Below, piece by piece: positions 54,293 through 64,000 of a stretch of 64,000 nucleotides of DNA. The stretch comes from Lantana camara. Taxonomy: Eukaryota > Streptophyta > Magnoliopsida > Lamiales > Verbenaceae. The stretch lies in assembly GCA_037501455.1 (NCBI GenBank), contig CM074855.1:33637001-33701000 (forward strand), read 5' to 3'. Every line of letters starts with the position of its first letter. Position 1 is the stretch's first letter. The notes below the pieces were generated by a model, which worked only from the letters and a program-made list of their open reading frames with translations, made no database searches and was not told the origin of the DNA. A program made the translations under genes and the position numbers.

Positions 54293-57200
54293 TGTAACGC
54301 CCCAAGTTTTTCAGCTTATATAATGTGGCGTATTTGTTTATAAATTGTGAAATTTAATTATTTAATTATATGATTAATTGTTTATAAATGTTTATATTTG
54401 ATTTAAACTATAAACTATTGTTACTTTAATTTAATTCATTTTATTTCAACTTGATATTTAATGTTTAATTTCTTAATTAAGGTTTCGTGTTACCTTAACT
54501 ATTTCGGTAATTTCGTTAATTAATTTCAACATGTTGCTAGTAGGTTGTAATTTAATTAAAATGGAATTTAAGTTTTAGTAATTAATTTATAACGTTATGA
54601 ATTCATTCATGCGCATGAGTGTTCTATTTGTACTTCGTTCATATATGTAATGATATCGGATTGGTATGGAAATTTAGTTTGTCGTAAATATGTGTGTTAT
54701 GAACATGCCTATATGCTCGGATTATGTTTTCGGATTCATTTGACGTGTTAATGAATTTAATTTTGATTGTGGAACCAAGTCGGGGGCTAACGAGCAATTA
54801 GCGCACCCTTGGTTCCGTACGTGATATCTTGAGCTCGGGAATTCGGATTCGAATTCCGTCACCTCCGTTGCCTTCGTATCGACGATTCGGAGACAATGGA
54901 ACAAGCCTCATACCTTTTTGAGATCATTAAGACCTTCGAAATCCAACCGTAACGGACAACTCGTGCAAGAAGAGCTTCTTTTGTTGACTAGTCTTCATGG
55001 TGGGACCCTTAACACTCCTCTAACCTAACCATACCTTAACCATGAATTTTGTACCCTGGGTTAAGCCTTTCTCCTACCCCTTTAGCTCTGGAAACCGAGC
55101 CAAATATCTCCCTTAGCTGCTGCTGCTGATCGAGAGAGAGAAAGAGAGAAAAGGAAGAGAAAACCCTTGGCCATTCTTGTGATTTTGGAGCTCAAATCAC
55201 CTCCCTTCTTCTTCTAATCTTCAAGGTATGAATATTTATGTCTCCTATACTTTATTATGCTTGATTTCATCTACTTACATCATGATTTGGATCAGATTTG
55301 ATTAGGGTTTGAGTGATAAGTTTGGTATGAACTTTTAGGGAATTTTGCTCTTGTGACCTATTTGCTTGTGTAGCTGATTTTCATGCTTATACATGATCAT
55401 ATGAGCTTGTTTCTTGGTCTATTTATTTCCTAAATTATAGTATATGATATTAGGAGGATTTTATCTCTTGACCCTTTGATGAAATTATGAGATATGGAGC
55501 TCCAAACTTGATAATCAAACTGCTTCCCCTGTTTTCCGGACTGCTGCTGTTCATTTTGCTTTGTTGCTTGACCAAATGATCTTCTTTTCATGTGAATTTG
55601 CATGGATATTATGTACACTCATTGTTCTATATGTTAACATTCATGTTTTAAGTATTTGGATCCATTTTAAGCCTCAAAACCGAAAGACATGGCCTGTTCT
55701 TATGCATGATCTATGACAGACTTGTTGCTGTTGCAATTGTGTGGTTGTTGGTCACCCTAATGTGCTTTAATTCGTGCCATTTTGCATATATATGATGTAT
55801 ATTAGTTGTTTAGTATGTTAGCATGCATTCCCCAAGGTTTCAGATCCAAATTCAACCCCTAAGTACTTGATCATGGCTGATTGAACTAATAGGGCTTTTA
55901 GGTGCGATTTTGGCGACCCAGTTTTGCTGCATGATTTAGATGATCTTAACGTGGGATTTAGCCTTTACACTCTAAATGAAATATGTTCCTAACATGCTAA
56001 ATATGTTGTATATCAAGTTTCATAGTATTTGGAGTTGATTTGGTATGCTTTTGGATTGATTTGGTATGAGACCAGTTTTGCCGGAAAAACTCTGTGAACG
56101 TTTTAAGTTCTGTACCGTGACACCCCTGTGTCTCATTTACACTTAAGTGTGAGACACGGGCGTGTTTCACACCTTCTGGGCAGGTCTGTACTGAGCCACG
56201 GTCGTGGCTCAGTTTAGCTAAGGAAGGTGACACCCCCGTGTCCCTTCCCTTGCGCAGTCCTTGTTGCTTCCTTTTCGGTTTTTGATTTATTTCACCTCTT
56301 GAATGACTTTATCTCCTTTTGTGTTGAACTATAAACTTGTTTTGCTATATGTTGGGAGAATTGTGGTTTAATTTCATGGCATTTGGATGAGTTATAGGCA
56401 TGCTTTTGCTTAATGCCGTTTATGTGTGTTTATATGTCGTTTATGAATCGCGTAATTCATTTCCTATATCATATGATTCCTTCTTGTTGTCAAACCTTGG
56501 AAATATGCTATCTTATGTAATATGAAGTATGTGGTAGCATTATGGGAGAGCTTGAATATGTTCTATGCTCCTATTTGAATTCTTGAATTAATTTGATTGG
56601 AGATTTGAATTGAAGAATTTGAATGAAAATGAATGAACAAGTGAATGACTTGGTTATATGATTTAAATGCCTTAATAGTGCACATGAACATTTTCATGAC
56701 TTAATATGATCTTTATGCCTTCATATCATGCTTGAGCATTGCCGTGCATCATATATGGTTCATTTGGAGTCTCGAGTCTCACGAGCACGTCATGTTGTCT
56801 TTTGTACAGTTTATCTCCAGGGTGGAGAGATTTTGATCTTTCAGGCACTTGGTAGTCGTTCCTTGTTTCGTCATGGTTCAGGTGAGGGTGTTTTTGTTTT
56901 AGCTATGTAACAAACCCTACAACCCTTATGTGAAAAGCTTTGGCCAAAACCTTATGATTATATATATATGGTTTTCAAATGAAGTTATCGAGTAAATTCT
57001 TCTGAATTATACGTATGAGCGTATATAAGCTTAAAAATGGTTTTGTAATGAGGCTATGCTCCAAACCGTGTGTCTTCATGCTAGCTACGGATTCGGATGA
57101 CACGGAGAGGTATGTATATAGCATATGCCGAGTTACACGGTAAAGTATGATTTCTTATAGTATGTATCCTATGTATGAACTGATATGTTTTGGCGAGACA

Positions 57201-58309
57201 CATTTATATTTATACTTGTTCGGGCCCCGGGACTTAGTATATGTGGCTAACCGAGGAAGCAAGGGCTGACGGGGATCCCATATACTAGTCCCAACCAAAC
57301 TACGGCGATACCGGCCCTCGCTAGGAGGTTTAGCGGGGAATGGGAGCTGAGTGCCCTTGGGGGATTCATGTACCCCCATTGGCCTATGTATGAACCGGTG
57401 GCCGGGTCTTGCAAGCCCGTCCACCACCCGGAGGAAGAAGGTTGGTTATGATTTATACTTATGCTTATGAATATGTTTATGATATGATTATGCACCGTGC
57501 GGGAAAGCCGGGACCCGGATTGCCCAAACGAATATGATTTCTGATTTATGGTCTGTATGTATTATGATATATTGCGTGATCGCCTAAACAACATATTAAT
57601 GATATTTGTCGTACACGGTCGGAGTTTGGTTGGAGATTGTGCACGCTCACTCGCCGAGCCTTATGTATATGTATGATTTATGAATGTAACGAATTAATAT
57701 GATTAGTCATAAAATCCGAGCATTGATTAGTCTTCCTCTTGCCCTTTTAGGGAACTAATTTCAAATAAAAACCTTGTTCGGAATTTAAGACTTGCGTGTG
57801 CATGTTTCTATATATGTATATCGCTCCTACTCACTCAGTCTTCTAGAGACTGACCCTCTCCCTCCCCAACACTTTAGTGTGCCGGTTTGGCTTTGGAGTT
57901 TCGAGCTAGGCGGAGGTGTTTGGAGTCTTTAAGTGGGTCGAGTTAGGTTAGGAGAGTCCCTGCACTCATTCATGTATTGGATTTATGTTTGATTCGATTC
58001 TGTAGTTTCGTGAACTTGAATAATTATGTAATTGTTATTGAATTACTTTTACTGGGTTTTGTTATGTTTTAAACGAGGCCTGAAGAGCCCGAATTCTGTT
58101 TATGGTTTGTATGTTTATACTTGGGCTTTGCCATGCATTATATATTGTGGTTTGGTTATCATTGCAGGGTCTAGTTCCGCCTAGCTTAGGAAGGTTTTTA
58201 TGTTTGTCTCCCGTTCGCTAGGGTTTGATACGGGTGCGGATTTACTATTTCGTTACTCGTGTTGAGCCTTAGTGCGGGGGATGTGGTGCCTCACGTGCGG
58301 GGTGCTACA
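54293..58309 (+). repeat. element B right LTR (4017 bp)
   Basis: TGTAACGCCCC...GGGGTGCTACA, uninterrupted. Includes the hairpin cluster at 56117-56242 (the first unit has one changed centre base, the second an arm change), the conserved block at 56744-56780 and the TATA/hairpin module at 57806-57853. Confidence 0.94.
57806..57853 (+). promoter_or_regulatory. element B right LTR: TATA run and TCAGTC hairpin
   Basis: TTCTATATATGTATAT followed by CTCACTCAGTC-TTCTAGA-GACTGA (57835-57853), identical to the left copy in the stem. Confidence 0.6.
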
Positions 58310-59265
58310 CACAATGTGCTTGAAGCACCACGCCTCCTCAACCTCCAAGAGTCGCGCGTAAGTACTCCAAATGGAGATCGTGCACAGGCTTAACCCGACC
58401 GCCCTTGCCATCCCAAGCGTCCTTACCCACGTCTCCGGGGCCCAGTAACAACCAATTATCTCATTAATTCACTTAACTCACTACATAAATAAACGTAACT
58501 TACGTACCTTATCGAGCATACCTTACCTTGCAACTCGGCATATGCTATACGCGTACCTCTCCTTGTCTTCCTTAACATTAAGATGTTGAGGTAGATCCTA
58601 GCATGCATGACAACACACGGTTTGGAGCATAGCCTCGTTGCATAACGTTTTCAAGCTTATATATGCTTATACTTATAGTTCAAAACGTTTAATCGTATGA
58701 CAAGGTCATAAACATATCATATGACACATATCTAATATATAAATATATAGTATATTGGAATGCGAGTGAGAAATCATCACATTGAGGCCATAGGTCGATT
58801 AACTAAAGGAAAAGATCCTAAACCTCACCTTATAGCAATAGTAGGTAGAGTCCAGGGCAAAAAAGGAGCAAATAAACACCTAAACCTTGGGTTCAACGAC
58901 GTTCGGAAGAGACCCTGAAACAAAAGAACACAAGACCCGAGACTTAGACTCAAAATGAACCAAATATAATGCTCGACAATGTTTATGAATGCAAAGGATG
59001 CAAAATGAGATGCATAAATTCGTCACTTAAGTCATATTGATTCATATCTTGGAACCTTATATCAATTCGAGCCACAAATAATTCAAATTAATCATGTTAG
59101 TTCAAACAAAGGCATAGAAATTTAAGTTCATGCATAAACAAAGCACACGGAAAGAACGAAACATGAAAGTAGCAAATCAACACTCAAAGGGACATATAAA
59201 AGTATTTCGGAAGCAAAGGAATCGATCCACAAAAGTTGAAAAACACATTTCTTACAGCGACCTCC

Positions 59266-59386
59266 AAAACGCCCGTGTCGTGATCTTAAGGTACGGTCAA
59301 ACTCCCGTGTCATACCCTTCTGTGACGATTTTGGCTTCCCAAACGGGCGTTTGCAAAATACACTAAGGCACCAAACGCCCGTTTGG
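59266..59386 (-). repeat. hairpin cluster in solo LTR D
   Basis: Two perfect units: CAAAC-GGGC-GTTTG (59340-59353) and CCAAAC-GCCC-GTTTGG (59371-59386). Two degenerate ones lie at about 59265-59278 and 59298-59311. Same AC-N4-GT core as in A, B and the 4.5-kb solo LTR, with a fourth set of arms. Confidence 0.8.
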
Positions 59387-60433
59387 ATCGCGTCTGGAGC
59401 GAAAAACTGGCGAGACACAGGGGTTCGAACCAAATTCCAAAATACCAACATATCTCCCAACAAAACCATGAATAAGGAGCAAATACAAGTAATAAATACA
59501 TCATATTGATCAACACATATAGCCTCAAACTTCAACAAATCAAAAGATGCATAGATTCTTCCAAAATCAACATGACCTAACTATTCATCAACCCTAGCAT
59601 ATCCCAAGATCTCTAACATAAAAGCATGATTCAAGGAGTGCAAATTGATCACAATAAAAAGAAGAACAAGAATCCTAACTTACCTCAAAAGATTGGAGCA
59701 AGAAATGGCTAAAGCTTGAGCTCAAGGGTGACAAAAATGGAGGAATGGCTATAGAGCTTCCCTTTCTCTTCTTTTCCTTGGCCTTGTCTCGATTTCAGCT
59801 GAATAAGGGAGAGAGATATGGCTTTTGGATGATATTAGGGTCAAAGAAAGGACAAGGAATGAGTACTCTAGCTCCAAGGTAGGTCATAGGTTCGAAATAG
59901 GTACGTAGGGCCATAATCTGTGTCGTCGGGGGTCGAAACGGCATCAAAAAGGTACAAGGCTTGTTCCATTGGCTCCAAATCATCGATTCGAGTACAATGG
60001 TGAAGACGGAACTCGAATCCGAGTTCCCGAGCTCAAGTTACGAGAAAATGACTCAAGGGTGGCCAAATTGCAAATTGGCCCAAAAGTTTGAACAAAAATT
60101 CAATTGAGTCCAAACAAAATCAAACAAGTCCAAAACAAGTTTAAATCATACAATTAAGTCCAAGAGTCATATAATTCATGTTATACACGAAATAGACAAG
60201 TTCAGGTTCAACTCCATAATTAACAAATTCTCAAAACTAAAGTAATCAAACCAAATGTTCAAGTAGGGTACATACGTATCAAATATTTCACATAGTTCAT
60301 ATATGAATTGAATAAGGAAGCATAATTCAAATATAAGTGCATCAATTAAATAAGAAAATAAATGCAAATACGGAAATTAAACTCACACGTGGCACTAACC
60401 TGTACGTGCGAGCAGACAGGGTGTCACAATATA

Positions 60434-62744
60434 TGATCATTTCCTTCACAACTTAGGCTTTATATAACACATGCATCTAAGATAAGTTTCCAAACACTAA
60501 TTAACCCTTCAGTTTTGCCATCAGTATGTGTGTGATAAGCTAAAGACGTGGCCAAGGTTGTACCCAACAATCTGAACAATTCCCTCCAAAAATTGCTAGT
60601 AAAGACCTTATCCCTATCAAATATGATGGTTTGTGGCATCCTATGTAGTTTATAAATATTGTCCAAGAGGATCTTTGTCATTGTTTTAGTTGTGAAAAGA
60701 TGAGATAAAGAAAGAAAATGTCTATACGTGCTAAACCTATCCACCACTACCATGATTGTATTCTTACCTTTTGAGTTAGGTAAGCCTTCAATGAAATCCA
60801 TAGAAATATGGATCCATGCTTACTTAGGAACAAGTAATGGTTGCAACAACCCTAGGTACTTGATAGTTTCATGCTTAACCCTCTGACATATATCACACTC
60901 CATGACCCACAGCTCTACATCATCTTTAAGCTTTGACCAATAAAACATTGATTTCACTCTATGATAAGTGCCATTAATACCAAAATGGCCTTCTAAAGAA
61001 GTATCATGCAGTGTTTGAATGATTGTCATCCACAAATTTTGATCATTATCAATACAAACTTTCGCTTTTTTCCTCAACAATCCTCCACTCCAAGTATAAT
61101 CAGGAAATGAACTACTATCAACTGCTTTAGCCTGTAATATCTGGAATATAATTGGATCCTTGTATTAAGAATCACTCACCTTAGAATCCAAGCTGGAACA
61201 ACTAAGGAAATGTGATTGCACTGCACAACTTAATGATCTACCCCTGAAATAGCAGCTGCCACCTTGTTTTCTACCCCCTTCTTGTACTGCAATCATAATC
61301 AAATCCTAACAACTTGGATATCCACTTATGTTGTAACAATGTTCCTATTCTTTTTCCAGCATGTGTTTGAGGCTTTTTCTGGTTTGATTTGATAATAAAA
61401 TATTATCTTTGTAAATAATGTTTCCATTTATTAACTGCTAATAAAATGCCAAGAAATTCTTTTTCATACACAGACAACCCCTTATTTTTCTCACCCAAAG
61501 CTTTATTCAAATAAGCTATTGGTCTGCCTTGTTGCATTAACACAACTCCAATTCCCATATTACTAACACTGTAATTGTAGTTACCCTTTTTCAATTGTTT
61601 AAAAGCTGCCTGAGCTGAGTCATTCCATTTGAAACTATCTTCCCTCAAAAGAGTAGTTAAAGACTTGCTGATTACCCCCTAATTCTCAATAAACTTCCTG
61701 TATTAACCAGTAAGTCCGAAAAATTCCCTAAATTCCTTGATTGTCTTAGTTGCAGGCCATTTGAGCATAACCTTAATCTTCTCAGGGTTAGTAGGAACAC
61801 CTTCTTCAGAAATAACATGACCAAGATAATTAATACTTTTTTTCCCCAAAACTGCACTTACTTATCTTAGCTATAACTCATGTTGTCTTAGAAGAGCAAG
61901 TATAATATGTAAATGTTGCAAATGTTCATTCCAGTTCTTACTATACACCAATATATCATCAAAGAAGATCAAAATAAAATTTCTAAGATAAAGAAAGAAA
62001 ATTTGATTTATTAAAGACTGGAATGTAGTTGGAGCATTAAAAAACCCAAATGGCATTTCTAGAGACTCATAATGTCCACTATGAGTTAAAAAACTTGTTT
62101 TTGAAGCATCACTTTCTCTCATTCTAATATGAAAGTACCCAGACCTCAAATCAAATCTTAGAAAAATAACTTGATCCATTAAGCTCATCCAACAATGCAT
62201 CAATTATAGAAATGGAGAAATTATGTTTGATGGTAAAAGTGTTAAGGTACCTGTAGTCAACACACATCCCCCAACTGGCATCCTTCTTTTTTACTATTAA
62301 CACAGGTGAAGTAAAAGAGCTTTGACTAGTCTCAATGATACCCTCTTGCAGCATTCCTTTCACCAAGGTCTCTATCCCATTCTTCTGGATATGTGAGTAT
62401 CTATATGGCATCTGTTTCTTGGGTATAGCTTCTGTTTTTAACTCAATCTGATGTTTAATCTCTCTTCTTAGTGGCAATGATTTCGATTCAGCAAATACAT
62501 CTGAATATTGATTCAATAGCTCATTTAACTTCTAATTTGATAATTCTTCTTCTTTAGGTACAGATGATAAGGAATACAGGTGTACATTACACAAGAAAGC
62601 CCACTCTTAATTAATTTATCAATGTTTTTGGCTTAAATTAATTTCAATCCCCCTTGATTTGTTACAACTTTTAGATTGACTTTCCCATCCTCTCTAGAAA
62701 CAGTGATATTCTTGTTCTTGTAGTCAAACTCTACAGGCTGTGAT
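60434..62744 (-). pseudogene. Ty3/gypsy pol: RT, RNase H, integrase (broken)
   Basis: Minus-strand order: RT from about 62516 (SSFTSPVLIVKKKDASWGMCVDYR), FDLRSGYFHIR, MPFGFFNAPTTFQ, and palm FFDDILVYSK (about 61950) with both aspartates. RNase H (61648-61403) lacks the stretch with the first catalytic Asp (TDAS in relatives) but keeps QQGRPIAYLNKALG and YEKEFL. The integrase zinc domain (61080-60820) has CDICQ. The core (60801-60460) keeps Asp in MDFIEG, Asp in FDRDKVFTS and Glu in TDGKTE. Several stops and frame changes lie between the blocks. Insertion D at 60429 cuts the core from its C-terminus at 42259; LTR E cuts the 5' side at 62745. Confidence 0.92.
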
Positions 62745-64000
62745 TGTAGTGCCTGAGACTCCGAACCCCCACATCCCCCGCACTAGAGTCCGACCCTTAT
62801 AAGAAATGGAAAGTTCATATACAAACTAAATAGTAGCGAACGGGTGACAAAACAAAAGACAACCATAGCTAGGTGGATTCTAACCCTGTACCAAGTAAGA
62901 AAAGAATACCAGACATGTAGTGCGGAAGCAACAAACATGAAGTATAGCAAGAATTGAGAGCACAAAATCTAGATTACAATATGAACGGGCTACAAGCCAA
63001 AACATAAATAATTGACAAATGGCCTACAAGGCCTACAATTAATTGTAAAACAACAATGGCTCGCAGGCCCAATAAAATAAAACTATTCAATTACTATATG
63101 CTGATGTGATGTGAGTGTACAGTGAAAGACTCAATCTAACACGACCGACTCAAACTTCTGGTTAGCAACAACTTGTAAGAAAAACTTGAAGTGGGGAAAG
63201 GAGGGTCAGTCTCTAGAAGACTGAGTGAGAAAAGCTGTACATATCTATAAAAACAAGCACATGCAAGCCGTAAAACCCGAGTAAGGTTTATTAAAAATAG
63301 TTCCCGCGAAAGGCAAGAAAATAAGTTAAGCAATACTCAAACTTTACAACTATCCAGTTTACAAGTTATTACAAGTTCAGGAAACTGTGGCTTGGTGAGT
63401 GAGCAGTTCTCCAACCTTCACACCAAGAGTTTACAAGATTAAGTTACAATTTCAGGGGTGATCATACAGTTCAAGCAGGCAGGAACAAGTAAACAAGGCA
63501 AGCAAGAAAGAACAAGTAAACATGAAAGACTATCCATGTCCCGGCCTTTCCACATGACCTGCTGTTGGGCTATTCGTGTCTCGGCCTTCCCTCATGATCT
63601 CCTTTTTCCTCAAAATTGATGGTCAGGTTTGGAAGGCCCGATCCTCCTACCAAGACAGATATGATGGAAGCTCATGACTCCTACCCGCTCTTTCAATGGC
63701 AGAACCATTGGCTCAAGAATAACTCATCTTCCCGACTCTTGGGTCGTATGAAGATATTCTCAAAGGAAAAACATGCAAAGTCTAGACCAACGACCTAATT
63801 TCGTATCGGGTTTCAATCCCACCGTTCCCTGTGGGCCCCCAGCAAGTGCAAGTATAGAATCTTGCCAAAACAGGATGGATCAACAGAAAACAATTACGGT
63901 TCAGGAAAAAGTGGGTTTTGTTTCAAGAAAAGGCTACTTGTTTCTAAAATAGTATATATATAAGTATGGTTTTAGCCAAAATGTTTCACACAGGTTATAG
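62745..64000 (-). mobile_element. LTR E, partial (runs off the window)
   Basis: Begins TGTAGTGCCTGAG inside the gypsy sequence, then CACATCCCCCGCAC and TAGCGAACGGGTGAC, the shared 3' module in minus sense. Hairpin TCAGTC-TTCTAGA-GACTGA (sense) at 63206-63224 with the TATA-like TTTTATAGATATG at about 63240-63255. Candidate left target duplication GTGAT (62740-62744). Its other end and any interior are outside the window. Confidence 0.8.
63206..63255 (-). promoter_or_regulatory. LTR E: TATA run and TCAGTC hairpin
   Basis: Same arms and same TTCTAGA loop as element B, although the surrounding LTR sequence is otherwise unlike B. Confidence 0.55.

Larger units (their letters stand above)
43060..58309 (+). 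mobile_element. element B: large non-autonomous LTR retrotransposon (LARD type) nested in D
   Basis: LTRs 43060-51070 (with solo LTR C inside it; 4.0 kb without C) and 54293-58309 (4017 bp), nearly identical, TGTAACGCCCC ... GGGGTGCTACA. Flanks CGCAA (43055-43059) and CACAA (58310-58314) fit a target duplication with one CpG-type transition. Primer site at 51079-51090, polypurine tract at 54280-54292. The 3.2-kb interior has no long frame, so unlike element A it lacks even gag. Replication would need enzymes and Gag from elsewhere. Confidence 0.92.
42265..60428 (-). mobile_element. solo LTR D (2.9 kb), split by element B
   Basis: Two parts, 42265-43059 and 58315-60428 (about 2.9 kb together), make one LTR beginning TGACGCCCGGAACG and ending GGTGTCACA on the plus strand, with perfect ATATA duplications (42260-42264, 60429-60433). 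Sense is minus, judged from the order of shared modules: 3' end (CATCCCCCTCACC...TAAGCGAACGAGG), TATA plus hairpin 42679-42738, conserved block 58941-58974, hairpin cluster 59266-59386. No interior or partner LTR. It interrupts the gypsy integrase gene. Confidence 0.9.

Noticed and set aside
47485..57427. Small frames repeated twice (47485/54722, 49489/56728, 49916/57155), which looks like conserved genes
   Set aside because: They are the same positions in the two LTRs of element B; duplication comes from retrotransposition, not coding selection.

Overview
The window is plant nuclear DNA, probably from a eudicot. It contains one intact multi-exon host gene, a cytokinin-activating LONELY GUY (LOG) phosphoribohydrolase with seven exons on the minus strand at 26929-30080. 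Almost everything else is transposable-element sequence. Ty1/copia, Ty3/gypsy, L1-type LINE, CACTA, Mutator-like (MULE), TRIM and foldback elements are present, many with recognisable target-site duplications (TSDs).

Layout. 1-5838: decayed Ty1/copia element whose 5' LTR lies outside the window, with a 1.9-kb 3' LTR. 6680-7930: non-autonomous CACTA-like element with a tRNA-type SINE inside. 8313-10327: 5'-truncated LINE. 10340-24684: an open frame I cannot name, split first by an 8.7-kb LTR element A (10483-19173, TSD ATGCA) that encodes only a Gag-like zinc-knuckle protein, and then by a 4.7-kb MULE (19632-24379, 10-bp TSD) that carries an intact GRF-zinc-finger gene. 25118-30080: a GRF pseudogene, a MULE-type MITE and LOG. 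30300-41166: AT-rich intergenic DNA with foldbacks, a 4.5-kb solo LTR (33567-38096, TSD GTTTA) and a TRIM. 41290-62744: a Ty3/gypsy chromovirus pseudogene on the minus strand, split by a stack of nested insertions. Solo LTR D (TSD ATATA) sits in the integrase gene. Element B (43060-58309) sits in D. Solo LTR C (43309-47297) sits in the left LTR of B. 62745-64000: the start of another LTR (E) in the same gypsy body.

The most interesting signal lies in the LTR elements A, B, C, D, E and the 4.5-kb solo LTR. Their LTR sequences differ widely, yet they share a modular layout. Each complete LTR has a TATA-like run followed by a short hairpin with conserved TCAGTC/GACTGA arms and variable loop, and a conserved 3' module ending in a CCCGTTCGCT ... 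TGCGGGGGATGTGG type block. Four families also carry a cluster of small perfect hairpins whose arms are family-specific but whose centre is nearly always AC-N4-GT. In A and B the end of the internal region has a tandem array of GAGAGACGGGGTTCTCTC hairpins, then a hairpin with covarying arms, then the polypurine tract. Both use an initiator-Met tRNA primer site. These elements are non-autonomous (LARD or TR-GAG type), so the conserved structures may be the cis-signals by which they borrow another element's machinery. That functional reading is inference; the structures themselves can be read in the sequence.
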